Assembly: GCA_003049485.1 (NCBI GenBank)
Contig: PYST01000037.1
Coordinates: forward strand, 118,994-182,993
Source: Ophioceras dolichostomum
Lineage: Eukaryota > Ascomycota > Sordariomycetes > Magnaporthales > Ophioceraceae
Reading direction: 5' to 3'
DNA length: 64,000 nucleotides
In this document: positions 12,122 through 25,408 of the stretch, piece by piece
How positions within the stretch are numbered: the first letter of the stretch is position 1
Layout: the number at the start of each line of letters is the position of its first letter
Notes under the pieces: generated by a model
What the model saw: the letters and a program-made list of their open reading frames with translations, nothing else
Database searches by the model: none
What the model was told of the DNA's origin: nothing
Made by a program: the position numbers and the translations under genes

Positions 12122-13417
12122 ATGTTTCCCTCCATCTCCACCTCGACAAAACGGTCGCAAAAGCAGCTCACACGTCCGGCCAGAGCGACAATGCTGTCCC
12201 AGTCTCCTCCCAACGCCATCCCTCCCCGTACCTCCTCCACCTCCTCCTCCTCCGCCGCCGCGTCGTCTACGACCACCACCTCGCCTCCCCCGAAGTCCGT
12301 GCTCAGGCCCGCCGTCGCCGAGGCAGACTGGTTGCGCCAGAGCCAGAGTCAGGCCACCATCACCCAAGCAAACAGCGGAACGGCGGCTTCTTCGTCCCGC
12401 CACCACCACCGCGCGCGCAAATCCTCGGCTGCCGCCTCGACGTCCTTTTTCGTGAATATGGACCCGCCCACCGTCTTCGACGCGAACCGGTACGCCCACG
12501 AGGACTTCAACTTCACGACCACCAAGAAAACCTGGTCGCTCGAGAAGGAGAAGGTGATCTGCGGGCCCTTTGACTACCTCTACGGCCACCCGGGCAAGGA
12601 CTTCCGCACGCAAGTGATACAGGCCTTCAACGCGTGGCTGGACGTCCCCGCGGACAGCCTGGAGGTGATCACGCGGGTGGTGGGCATGCTGCATACGGCC
12701 TCCTTGCTCATCGACGACGTCGAGGACAACTCCTCGCTCCGCCGGGGCCTGCCCGTGGCCCACAGCATCTTCGGCGTGCCCCAGACCATCAACAGCGCCA
12801 ACTACGTCTACTTCTACGCGCTCCAGGAGCTGCAGAAGCTGCGCAACCAGAAGGCCCTGACCGTGTTCGCCGACGAGCTGCTGAACCTGCACAGGGGCCA
12901 GGGCATGGACCTGTTCTGGCGCGACACCCTCACCTGCCCGACGGAGGACGACTACCTCGAGATGGTCGGCAACAAGACGGGCGGGCTCTTCCGGCTGGGC
13001 ATCAAGCTCATGCAGGCCGAGTCCCGTTCACTGATCGACTGCGTGCCCCTGGTCAACATCGTCGGGCTCATCTTCCAGATCCGGGACGACTACCAGAATC
13101 TGTTCTCGAAGGAGTACAGCGACAACAAGGGCATGTGCGAGGACCTGACGGAGGGGAAGTTTTCTTTTCCGGTTATTCACAGCATCCGGACGGACCCGGC
13201 CAACCTGCAGCTGCTCAACATCCTGAAGCAGAAGACGACGAACGAGGACCTGAAGCGGTACGCGGTCGCGTACATGGAGGGGACGGGCAGCTTCGACTAC
13301 ACCAGGAGGGTGCTCACGGTGCTGATCGAGCGGGCGAGGAAGATGACGGACGAGATCGACGAGGGGAGGGGGAAGAGCAAGGGGATACATAAGCTCTTGG
13401 ACAAGATGGTGATTTAA
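12122..13417 (+). CDS. al-3: Geranylgeranyl diphosphate synthase
   Basis: Trans-prenyltransferase joining farnesyl and isopentenyl diphosphate to C20 GGPP, the precursor for carotenoids, diterpenes and protein geranylgeranylation. Uninterrupted frame of 431 residues, close to the length of Neurospora AL-3. The two Asp-rich Mg-binding motifs are intact: DDVED at about 198-202 (in LLIDDVEDNSSLRRG) and DDYQN at about 322-326 (in FQIRDDYQN). The following CEDLTEGKFSFPVIHSIR block is a hallmark of fungal GGPPS. Residues 1-115 form a Ser/Pro/Thr-rich extension with little expected structure; the catalytic core begins near ICGPFDYLYGHPGKDFR. A second possible start lies at 12191 (MLSQSPPN). Because the gene stands alone and not in a terpene cluster, I read it as the primary-metabolism enzyme. 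Confidence 0.94.
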   Translation: MFPSISTSTKRSQKQLTRPARATMLSQSPPNAIPPRTSSTSSSSAAASSTTTTSPPPKSVLRPAVAEADWLRQSQSQATITQANSGTAASSSRHHHRARKSSAAASTSFFVNMDPPTVFDANRYAHEDFNFTTTKKTWSLEKEKVICGPFDYLYGHPGKDFRTQVIQAFNAWLDVPADSLEVITRVVGMLHTASLLIDDVEDNSSLRRGLPVAHSIFGVPQTINSANYVYFYALQELQKLRNQKALTVFADELLNLHRGQGMDLFWRDTLTCPTEDDYLEMVGNKTGGLFRLGIKLMQAESRSLIDCVPLVNIVGLIFQIRDDYQNLFSKEYSDNKGMCEDLTEGKFSFPVIHSIRTDPANLQLLNILKQKTTNEDLKRYAVAYMEGTGSFDYTRRVLTVLIERARKMTDEIDEGRGKSKGIHKLLDKMVI

Positions 13418-14578
13418 ATTTTAACCAACCCTAAAACTGCGGGAAAGCCCAGAAAGAGGAGGAGGAGGAGGAGGAGGAGGAGGAGGAGGGAGGGGAGAGT
13501 GAGAGGGAGGGAAAGAGGGAGGAGTGTGTGACGTGTCGTGACTTTATCGGCAAGGAAGGGAGGGAGAGAATTTGGCGACCGCATTTCGATGTAGCATGGC
13601 GGAGTTTTTTTTTCGTTTCTGTTCTATCCCTTGCCTTTTTTTTTTATTGCCCACCTTCGGCCGTCTTTTCTTCTCACATCTAGAGAGCGATCTTCTTGAT
13701 TTTCCTGCTTGGGTTTCGCTCCTGATTTCCCCCTCGTGTAGGTCGTTGGTAGTATGGCGGGCGCTCCTTTTCCACAAGTTCCTTGTACTAGGCATCATTG
13801 AAGACTTTTTTTCCCCCTCCTTCTCTTGGAGGATCGGTCGATGGATGGCGTTCCGGTAGGCAGTTTTGGTAGCAAATTTGCGAATCCAAGGCCATGATTT
13901 TTCTCTGTTTTTCTTTTTCTTTCGGTAATTGTCATTGCTGCGTTGTCGTCACCGGTAAATCCACACAAACCTCTTCGCCAGCCTGCCGAGCAGCTACGGT
14001 CCAGATACATACCTCCTCTTACTCTCCAGGTTGCCTGTGACACAGGCAGCGAAACGAGCTTGCATGCAGCTTGCAGATACAAATGACGCAGGGCGTGTTC
14101 GTCCGCCCCTCCATCCCTTAATCGTATACCTACCCTACGGCGGAAGCCATGCGCAGTCGAGAGTGGTGTCCCAGAAATCCCAGGAATCCCGGAGTGACAC
14201 GGGACGTCAGCCAATCATCCCACCGACCCGCTGGTGGCCCAGCACGGGACAGAAGGAGCTGAACCCGAGTCAAGCTGAGCGGGATGGGTGATTCGCATGC
14301 CCCGTCCCGATGATCCCCTCATCCTAAAGTGCCGATGCAACAGCACGGGCATACTGCGGTGTACCGTGAAAAGATCAGCTGTGTGTATTCCGTACGAATG
14401 CAGGGAAATGATGCTCTGCGTAGGTACCTACCTAGGTTTGTAGGTAGGATATTCTATCTGTGTTTTTGTTTGGAACAGTCTGATTGTTCCGTGTCGGTTC
14501 TAACCCGACATACACCAAGCAGTGAGCCGGCCGGTCAGAGTCCTGCTTTCAAGCTGTCTTCCGTCTGCTGGCCTTCCG
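13418..14578. other. Convergent spacer between GGPP synthase and the peroxin
   Basis: No gene-like frame. It starts with a strong purine tract in the GGPPS 3' region. It also contains an AGGTACCTACCTAGG motif followed by GTAGGTAGG near 14420-14450. Confidence 0.55.
13451..13527 (+). repeat. Purine tract with (GGA)n core
   Basis: A nearly pure A/G run on the + strand, built on about ten GGA units (13457-13489) and then irregular GA/GGGA. It begins 34 bases after the GGPPS stop codon, so it is probably part of the 3' UTR or downstream flank. Confidence 0.9.
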
Positions 14579-17198
<2,620 letters not shown>

Positions 17199-20100
17199 GA
17201 GTCGAGGAGACGGAGAGGGAAAAGGGTGACGACGACGTTTGATAGAGCAGAGTGCGTGCGTCGCTTGACACTTTGACTCTCACTCTCACTCCCTTTTGGT
17301 TGGGCGGCGGAGTTCCTTGGGGCTTGATCAGACAATGAATGAGGGGTCTAGAAAAGCAAATACACTTTTAAGAGCTACCTGGGTAGAAGATGCGATGTGC
17401 TCGTGAGCGCCCGATGGATGGGACGGACTTTCGTACTACGGTGGTGAGTTGGCGGTAGATGTTGGGGATCTTTGACGTGGATAGGGCGGACAATGTCGCA
17501 ACCGATGTCGTCACATGTCACTCGGTTTTGCGCTGAAGGAACGTGGCGTACTGTGTGTGCGCCAGCGCCGCACTTTGCTTGGACACCGTTTGAATGACAG
17601 ATGATTGAACCGCCAACGCGTGAGTCGTTGGGAATAGTCGAGGCACGGAGGTACGGGGTTGGGCAAATACGTCTTATTCTCTCCGAGTAATGGTCTGGGC
17701 AGATGATTGAAAAGCTGGCCGAATTATTAGATGTTAGGGGCGGCTCTCAGACACTCTCCATCTCATCAACCACGTTGCTTGTCCGTGGAAGGTTAAATAA
17801 GAAAACCCGCAGGCGGCATCCGATCCCAGCTTCGAACCCGGTCGTTCGCATATCTGAAGCGCTTGCATGGAAATATTCTAACTCAGAGCAGAGTTGAAAG
17901 CTTCGTGGTTGAGAAAATTTGTTCTGAAAAGAAATCTCAGCGAGAAATTCTGTATGGGTGTAGTTCACTGTTGGTATTTGTTCTCACACGGTTCTGTTGT
18001 CTTTGAGCTGTATTCCGGTGGCGTGGAACGTGGAACGTGGAATATGGAGCGGCGTGCGGCAGCTCTTTGGGGAAAAGGGGGATGGATGTAAGGAGAAAGG
18101 AGAGCCGCCGGGGCCTGTAACCAAATTTCCCAACCCGCCATCTAATTCTCCCTTTTGTCTTCCTCTGCGGGCGAGGGGGAGCGAAAGGAAGAAATAAACG
18201 AAAGAGCATGCGCTCAGGTACGAGGCAAAAGATGAGATGGATCGATCAGACTCAAACGGACTCGTAAGGCCGAAGATGAACTGTTCCCAAGAGCTCCGAA
18301 AAGGAAATTCCCTGTTAGTTCCCTGTTTGCCTTCCGACTTTTGAAACAGGCCGAATTTGGCAATACCTTGCCTGACAGCGACGCGGCTCCCATCCCGCCC
18401 TAGAAGTTCGTATATACGCGAAGTAAACGAATACAAACGCAATCTTCAAGAGACGCGGTAGGTACCCAGGGCTAAACGGGGAATACGGTTCGCTGAGATT
18501 GGTCCAACCAACCTAACCGCCCCCATGGCTTGTCCCGGCATTGAGACACTGCTTTACGGTTTATAATGCATCGTGCTGTTATCCCTGCCGGGGATGGCGG
18601 TTGCTCGGAAGCATCTGCGACGGGCGAGGGTAATAAGTGGGAACAGTTAAGAAAACAAAGCAAAACAGAGCATGGGAAGCTCGCGGGACAGGGCCGTGGT
18701 TGGTGGTTAAGTTTGCTCACGAATTGGCTTTGTCCGTCTTTCCCTCCCAGCTCTGGGTCTGGTCTGCCCACCAACACGCCTGCATGCTGCATGCTACTCA
18801 TTCCTGCCGGGCGACCCCCCCAAAAAGCCACAGTCTGTTTGGCCCGTCGCCCGTTGCCCACTTGTCCGTTGCCCAGGAAATCCTGTTGATGGAGGGTCGC
18901 GACGAAGGGCGAGATCTTGCAGGTGGGGATGGAGCAATTGGAGACCTGAGGGAAGCAAATGGGCAGCAACATATCAAGCAATGCAAATGACGGACGGAAT
19001 AGGTACTACTTCCCCTAGCGCAGGAGCGCAGAAAGGCCCCGACAGCTGAGGAAGCGATGTCGAATCGCTGGTGTCAATTGGACGCGCTGCGCTGCGGGGA
19101 AAATCCAGAGTGGATCGTCGCGTCCACGCTCGGGGGCTACGTTGGGGAACCGAAGGGGGGGCCACTCGTAAAGGAGGAGGGAATGGGTCGGAAAGGCTCT
19201 AGGCAGGCGGGTAGGCTGGAACTTGGACGACAGGACAGTGCTAGAAGCGGTCTTGACTGCGAGTAGAGACGAATCTGACCGTTGGAAATTCCATAGTCTA
19301 GTGATGTTGTCGGCAGTCGTGCTTCCACTGATCGATCTGCGAAAGCAGGTATTCCACAATGGGCGGTGAAAGGTGAAACAATGCACGCTAACAAACCAAC
19401 TGTCCACAAGTACCACGAAGTTGAGGTCGGGAATGGTCCAGTGTTGGAGCCGGTCGAGATGGTGGGCAACCGACAAAGGAGAAAAACAAAGGAAAAAAGA
19501 CAACGCTCTATTCAGTCTAGTCCTTGGATTTTCGCCGGAGGCGCCCTGTTTGCCTATGACTATTACGAAGGACACAGAAGATAACTTGAAGTGATTAAGA
19601 TCTTCGTGCTTTGCGTGAAGCTCCGTGACTCGTCGATGGCACGGAAGTGCTTGGGTCGTACTCCCACCGCATCGCTGGAGCCATCAATATGGCAAACCGA
19701 CGCAAGCACGGTGCGTCGGTGCTTCGAAGTCAGGTACCGCATGCCTGATTTGTGGACCTGGCAGCGGACGGCCCCTCTAATTCTTTTTTTTTTGGCCCCA
19801 AGGAGCGCGACCGCCAGAACGCTGAAGGCAACCAGCAAGCCAGATGTCACCCACCCACTGACACCTGCCACTAATCATCATTTCCCTTGGATTGACCCCA
19901 GTCCCCTTTTGCTTTTGATTGATCAAAATCCAGGGAGCAAAAACAAATCGCAACGGCTCCGTACTGTTTTTCCAACATACCACTCGCTGCACCTGCTGCT
20001 GCGTACCCATTCCCGTCCGTCATTCACGCACCTTCGCTTCGGCACATTCCCTGGGTGCATGCCTCCATTCACGACGGGAACTCGCTCTAGATCGATCGAC

Positions 20101-20782
20101 TCCGACCGCGACCCTTTTTCGGCCTCGCCGCTTCCCCCTTTCCCATCCCCCTCACTCCCGGAATGAGGTAGCCTGGAGTTTTCCCTCAGATCCTTGATTG
20201 GACTGAGCCCGCCAGCCTTGTTGCTTCTTGTTGAGAGCGCGACGGCACACGGGAGAAGCAAAGGAGACTGGACTTGTCAATTGATGTTACTCGCCCTGCC
20301 TGCCTGCCTCGAGCTGCAAGCTTGGTCTAGCCGCATCAATTAACTTCCTTCCTTTGTTTGGTACCTCTTGGAACCTCTAGGTAGTTGCAGCATCCCGTCG
20401 AGCCCTTGAGAATCCCATCTCCGCCGTCCTATGGTGAGGGAACTCACCATTCCTGCTGGCACCCGACCGGCCAACCAGTCCCCGACAAGGTGCGTGCTTC
20501 GAAATCGATCGAGCCTTAGCAAGAATAGAGCCTCTGTGGACGGCGACGATCGCCTCCGCCTTCGCCGCCGCCGCCGCCCCTGCTCTGCCTATCTGCCAAC
20601 CTACCCTTACCTCCCTACATACCTAAATCCATTCCCCCCTTTACCTGCGCCGCTCCCTGTTCCCCGGAAATCCCTTGACATCCTTCGGCATCCTGGAACA
20701 TATTCTTTGTATCTAACTCCCGCATTGTTGTCGTCGCCGCAGGAACGGGAGAATCACCAGCCCTAACAAAGCAGGCTCGTCC
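17199..20782. other. Divergent promoter region between the peroxin and the DYRK kinase
   Basis: About 3.6 kb with no supported gene. Short frames of 60-190 codons occur on both strands without domains. The last kilobase before the kinase is strongly pyrimidine-rich with CTACC repeats (20580-20640), as expected for a long fungal 5' leader. Confidence 0.5.
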
Positions 20783-23700
20783 TTGCGGGCCCCCGACGGA
20801 CCGATGCTTAGCGCGTCCTCTTCGAACAATCACTCTTTGTTTTCCTTTGGGAGGAATGGTGTGCCGGCGGCTTCCAACAACGTGAACGATAAAACCTCGA
20901 CGTCATTCGACTTTCTGCCCTCGGTCAGCTTCGATGACCTGCAAAGCAGCCTAGAGTCCGCCTCGAGCGATTTCAAGTTGACACAATTCCCGTCACCGAC
21001 CGGACAAGGAAGCATTCTCGAAGCCAACGGGATGGTCGAAAAGATGCCGGAAAAATCAAATATTACTCACAGCGGGGGCACCACTCGTGTGGCCATCCCG
21101 CAACTACAGAACCAGCCTCAGCCCGCCTCGACACGCCCATTACGGACAGGCTCCATCCTGAGGCGACCGAGCACATCTAGCCGAGCGTCGACTACAACGA
21201 CTTCGACCGCAGCAGCTACTGCCGGAAGCGTAACTGGCCTCGATGCGCCTACCGGCCCGTCCGCGATCCGGCCTCGTCGTCAGAGCCATTACCCGCCGGT
21301 ATCGAACTCGAGTATAGTGAAGCCTCCAAGGAAATCTGTCGGGCCGGGCGTGTATGAGGCAGAATTTGCTAGCCGGACTGCTGCGCGACGGCGGCCCAGT
21401 TTGGCGTCGAATGCGGAAAGATCTGTCCCCGACTCTGCTCGGTCTTCAATAGACGGGGGAAGTCGGCTCGTGTTTGGCGATAGCACGAGGAGCCTCACGG
21501 CTTCGAGGGCGTCGAAGGCGAAGTCTTTGGGACCACTTCCGAGGGCGAACCAGTCAATGCTCTCTCCCGACGACAGCGTGCTAAGCGTGGATGGCCAGAA
21601 ACCAGCCGGAGCGATGCCTCGATCGCCAAGAACGAACGCGCCAGGGTCGGCGAAGCGACAGTCCGTGATGCCTGGTGCGAATCACACGTCACACGCCACG
21701 GGGCTGGGTGCTCGGACAATCAGCCCGACCGACAGGAGGATGAAGCGCATGTCCACCAAGGGTCCTGCTCTCCCACAGCACAACGGTCCCACCGTTCAGG
21801 CGCCACCTAGCATTCCTTCGCCTTCCTCGATCGATTTGCGGCCAAACTCGCGGTCTCCCTCGATGCTGCCCAGGAAAACGTCGACCCCATCATCGTCGCG
21901 AACCACGCCTGACCCGAACAGGAAGTCCTATAGTTCAGGACTCTCGGTCGGCTCAGTCACGAGCTTCAACACGGTGCGCACATCGACCGGATCGATGCAG
22001 CGCAGCATAGCGCAATCCGGGGGCTCGAGACTTCCGGCGCCCAAGGCGCTGAACCTCCACAACCCAACCAGCCAGGACGACGAGGAGGACGTGCCCCCAG
22101 TACCCGCCATTCCCAAGGTGTACGAATCGCCAAAGGAGTCGCCGGCCGAGATGTCTTTGATAGATAAACGCAGGTCTAATCTCGCATTCGACGCGAGCAG
22201 CATCCACAGTACTTCCACAGGCAGCCTGACAGGAGGGACGGGAGGGACAGGAGGATTCCCCTCGCTCGAACCGACCGTGACGATGAAGGTGCAGCGGAGA
22301 GGGAGCACGAGGAAGACGGTTAACAGTCAAAACGTCACACTCGATCTGGACAAGAAGGGCAATGTCTCCCAGCCGAGGAAGACATTGCAGCCGCTGAGGC
22401 TTCCCCCCATCACGCTCGGCCCATTGAGTACGCCCACGGCCGCAAAGATCGCGGCATTGCAAGAACAAGGGCACTCCGCCGGCCTACACAACAACATCAG
22501 CCCGCCCCCCACAAGACAGGCCACGAAGACACCCACCACTCCCATGACTGCATCCAAGAGTTCCTTCTTCTCGAGACGCGACAAGACAGAAACGGCGAAT
22601 CCCAGGAGCAACAGCTCTATTCAGCGACGTAGGGCCCAGGAAAGCCCCTCTCACGCTCCGGCGACCAGCTCCTCCGAGTCTGTCGGCCCCATCCCGATCC
22701 CGATTAAGCAGCCCCCGCAAAAACCGTCCGTGTCGCCCTTCCTGTCGTCGTCCCTTCCCAAGGGTGGAATGGAGCCGAACGGCTTCTTGAAACGCACGAA
22801 AACCGGAAGCGACTTCCCTGGTGTGGGTGACCTGGTTATTGGCTCAGGCATCGCACAACAGCGTCCTTCTGGCCCACGCGCCCCGACGAACTCCGCCAAG
22901 CCTAGGACGAAATCGCCGCCACCACTGTCTAGCCCCGAAGAACCGCCGACGCCATCCTCGATGAGCTCGTTGCGGCGTAAGCTGAGCCTTTCCTGGAAGA
23001 GGAGTGCTTCCAAGGCTAGCCAGCACCAGACTTCAGGAGACAAGGCGTCGGAGCAGCAGCATAGGCAGGAGAGCATGCCGCCTCCACGTCTGCCAGCCTC
23101 GGCGACCTTGAACAACCTGAACCACCTGAGCAACCACGCTAGCACGATCAAGCCACCAAGTCCGACACCTTCGGCGAAGTCCTCAAAGTCGACTAAGTCG
23201 GCAGCCACCACGACCTATCTGGAGTCAAGGCGACGGAAGAGCTCGGCCTCGAGTCTGAACGCGATAGTAGCGCATGACCAGGCACGCAACAATGCCCGCG
23301 CCGCCGGCCTCGGCAAGAAGGACCTGAGCAGTGAGACGGTGGCAGAACGGCCGCCACTGTCGCACAACTCGTCAGTTATGCAGAAGATCCTGAAGCCCAA
23401 GTTGGCCGCGGGCGCGTCGCGCCATCACGACACCTGGACAGCAGATTTGGACAAGGACGACCTGGTGGCAGAGGAGGAGATGAGGAGGCTCGGGGCGCGG
23501 AGGAAGGAGACGGAGCTAGCCGCCAAGACTCTCGACGCACTACGGAAACGGGCGACGGCTAAGGAGAGGGTCAGCCCACAGGACGCGATCCGGATAGCCA
23601 TGCTCAATATCTACGAGCGGGGCGAGATCATCGACTATGAAGACGTGTTCTTCTGCGGCACCCAGAACGCTGCCAAGGTTGTTGGCGATCTCAAGTCGAG

Positions 23701-25408
23701 CAGCCCTAACTTCGGGTACGACGACGAGCGCGGGGACTACACGATCGTCCCAGGAGATCACCTGGCCTACCGCTATGAGATAATCGATATCCTGGGCAAG
23801 GGCAGCTTCGGACAGGTGGTGCGCTGTATTGACCACATGACTGGCGTGCTCGTTGCCGTCAAGATCATCCGCAACAAGAAGAGGTTCCACCAGCAGGCGC
23901 TCGTGGAAGTCAACATCCTGAAGAAGCTTCGGGAATGGGTATGTAACCGAACCACACCCTACCACGAGGCACCAGTAGTACATGTATCGCGAATACTAAC
24001 CGAGTTTCTTTACCCCTCTTCTACACAACAACAGGACCCGAGAAACAAGCACAGCATGGTGAACTTCACGCACAGCTTCTACTTCCGCGGCCACCTCTGC
24101 ATCTCGACAGAGCTCCTGGACATGAACCTCTACGAGTTCATCAAGTCGAACGCGTTCCGGGGGTTCTCGCTCAAGCTCATCCGGCGCTTCACCAAGCAGA
24201 TGCTGAGCTCGCTCCTCCTGCTGAAGCAGCACAAGGTGATCCACTGCGACCTCAAGCCCGAGAACATCCTGCTGCACCACCCTCTGCACTCGGAGATCAA
24301 GGTCATCGACTTCGGGTCCTCGTGCTTCGAGAACGAGAAGGTCTACACGTACATCCAGTCGCGCTTCTACCGCTCGCCCGAGGTGATCCTGGGCATGACG
24401 TACGGCATGCCCATCGACATGTGGTCCCTTGGGTGCATCCTGGCCGAGCTCTTCACGGGCGTTCCCATCTTCCCCGGAGAGAACGAGCAGGAGCAGCTGG
24501 CGTGCATCATGGAGGTGTTCGGCCCGCCCGAGAAGCACCTGATCGAGAAGTCTACGAGGAAGAAGCTCTTCTTCGACTCGATGGGGAAGCCCCGCCTGAC
24601 GGTGTCGTCCAAGGGGCGCAGGCGGAGGCCGTCGTCCAAGACGCTGCAGCAGGTGCTCAAGTGCGACGACGACGCCTTCGTCGACTTCTTGGCGCGATGC
24701 CTGAGGTGGGACCCGGATCGCCGACTGAAGCCCAACGAGGCGGTGCTGCACGAGTTCATTACGGGCGTGAAGCAGCCTGTCATCACCGCCACGTCGGCCC
24801 TCGGCTCACGCGTCGTGTCTTCTTCCACCGTTGGTGGTGGTGGCATGACGCTCGCCTCGTCCGGCCGTCTCGGTGGTGGTGGTGGTGGTGGCAACGTCTC
24901 CACCATCCTCGACGGCTCCTCCCCGATCAAGCGCCACAACACCATCTCCGTCCCGCGACCGCTCCCCGAGCCGCCCAAGCACGGCGGCGGCGGCATCGCA
25001 GGTTTTGGTGGTAATGGCGTTAGTAGCGGCGGCATCATCCGTCCCGGTGCGTACGCCCACCACGGCGGCAGTCCGCACAAGTCGATGATCGCCGCTTCAT
25101 CCGGGGGTCATCATGGAGGGGTAGGAGGCGGGGGCATTGGAGGAGGAGTAGGAGGGGTAGGAGGGGTGATCGGCGTCGGCTCCCGACGCGCCTCGGGCAT
25201 GTCGACGGCTAGCAGCACGACGTCCGCGGCTGCGGCGGCAGCCGTCCCGAAACGCATCAGCACCGGCACGGCGGGTCTTGGTGGTGGTGTTGGTGGCAAC
25301 AGTGGCGCGCTCATGAGCAACCTGCCTCGCGCGGCGGGTCGCTCGACCAGCGCCAAGCAGGACCTTGCGGCGGTGGGGGCCTCGTTGGCGATGAACCGGA
25401 GGGGTTAG
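20783..25408 (+). CDS. pom1: DYRK-family protein kinase, Pom1-like (two exons)
   Basis: Dual-specificity Tyr-regulated kinase. Fission-yeast Pom1 forms cortical gradients from cell tips and controls polarity, size and division site; that role here is inferred from family. Exons are 20783-23938 and 24035-25408 with a 96-nt intron (GTATGT...ACAACAG). The spliced product is about 1509 residues. Residues 1-950 are Ser/Pro/Thr-rich and probably disordered. The DYRK homology box (FGYDDERGDYTIVPGDHLAYRY) precedes the kinase domain. Within it are GKGSFGQV at about 1004, catalytic Lys in VAVKIIRNK near 1027, HCDLKPEN near 1121, DFGSS near 1143 and the activation-loop YTY near 1156, then QSRFYRSPEVILG. 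All catalytic residues are present. After the kinase domain comes a Gly/Ser-rich tail of about 200 residues. An alternative start is at 20804 (MLSASSSNNHS). Confidence 0.92.
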   Translation: MRAPDGPMLSASSSNNHSLFSFGRNGVPAASNNVNDKTSTSFDFLPSVSFDDLQSSLESASSDFKLTQFPSPTGQGSILEANGMVEKMPEKSNITHSGGTTRVAIPQLQNQPQPASTRPLRTGSILRRPSTSSRASTTTTSTAAATAGSVTGLDAPTGPSAIRPRRQSHYPPVSNSSIVKPPRKSVGPGVYEAEFASRTAARRRPSLASNAERSVPDSARSSIDGGSRLVFGDSTRSLTASRASKAKSLGPLPRANQSMLSPDDSVLSVDGQKPAGAMPRSPRTNAPGSAKRQSVMPGANHTSHATGLGARTISPTDRRMKRMSTKGPALPQHNGPTVQAPPSIPSPSSIDLRPNSRSPSMLPRKTSTPSSSRTTPDPNRKSYSSGLSVGSVTSFNTVRTSTGSMQRSIAQSGGSRLPAPKALNLHNPTSQDDEEDVPPVPAIPKVYESPKESPAEMSLIDKRRSNLAFDASSIHSTSTGSLTGGTGGTGGFPSLEPTVTMKVQRRGSTRKTVNSQNVTLDLDKKGNVSQPRKTLQPLRLPPITLGPLSTPTAAKIAALQEQGHSAGLHNNISPPPTRQATKTPTTPMTASKSSFFSRRDKTETANPRSNSSIQRRRAQESPSHAPATSSSESVGPIPIPIKQPPQKPSVSPFLSSSLPKGGMEPNGFLKRTKTGSDFPGVGDLVIGSGIAQQRPSGPRAPTNSAKPRTKSPPPLSSPEEPPTPSSMSSLRRKLSLSWKRSASKASQHQTSGDKASEQQHRQESMPPPRLPASATLNNLNHLSNHASTIKPPSPTPSAKSSKSTKSAATTTYLESRRRKSSASSLNAIVAHDQARNNARAAGLGKKDLSSETVAERPPLSHNSSVMQKILKPKLAAGASRHHDTWTADLDKDDLVAEEEMRRLGARRKETELAAKTLDALRKRATAKERVSPQDAIRIAMLNIYERGEIIDYEDVFFCGTQNAAKVVGDLKSSSPNFGYDDERGDYTIVPGDHLAYRYEIIDILGKGSFGQVVRCIDHMTGVLVAVKIIRNKKRFHQQALVEVNILKKLREWVCNRTTPYHEAPVVHVSRILTEFLYPSSTQQQDPRNKHSMVNFTHSFYFRGHLCISTELLDMNLYEFIKSNAFRGFSLKLIRRFTKQMLSSLLLLKQHKVIHCDLKPENILLHHPLHSEIKVIDFGSSCFENEKVYTYIQSRFYRSPEVILGMTYGMPIDMWSLGCILAELFTGVPIFPGENEQEQLACIMEVFGPPEKHLIEKSTRKKLFFDSMGKPRLTVSSKGRRRRPSSKTLQQVLKCDDDAFVDFLARCLRWDPDRRLKPNEAVLHEFITGVKQPVITATSALGSRVVSSSTVGGGGMTLASSGRLGGGGGGGNVSTILDGSSPIKRHNTISVPRPLPEPPKHGGGGIAGFGGNGVSSGGIIRPGAYAHHGGSPHKSMIAASSGGHHGGVGGGGIGGGVGGVGGVIGVGSRRASGMSTASSTTSAAAAAAVPKRISTGTAGLGGGVGGNSGALMSNLPRAAGRSTSAKQDLAAVGASLAMNRRG
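23939..24034 (+). other. Stop-free 96-nt intron inside the kinase domain
   Basis: Its length is a multiple of three and it has no in-frame stop, so retention adds 32 residues between LKKLREW and DPRNKHSMVNF in the N-lobe. The GTATGT donor and pyrimidine-rich CAACAACAG acceptor are good. DYRK family sequence is continuous across the join, which supports removal. Confidence 0.85.

Noticed and set aside
11708..12892. 394-codon frame on the minus strand opposite GGPP synthase
   Set aside because: Antisense to a clear conserved enzyme. Its composition reflects the GC3 bias of the sense gene, and it shows no domain.
17780..17870. Possible minus-strand tRNA around a GGTTCGAAGCT box
   Set aside because: The T stem and acceptor stem do not pair and the box deviates from consensus.
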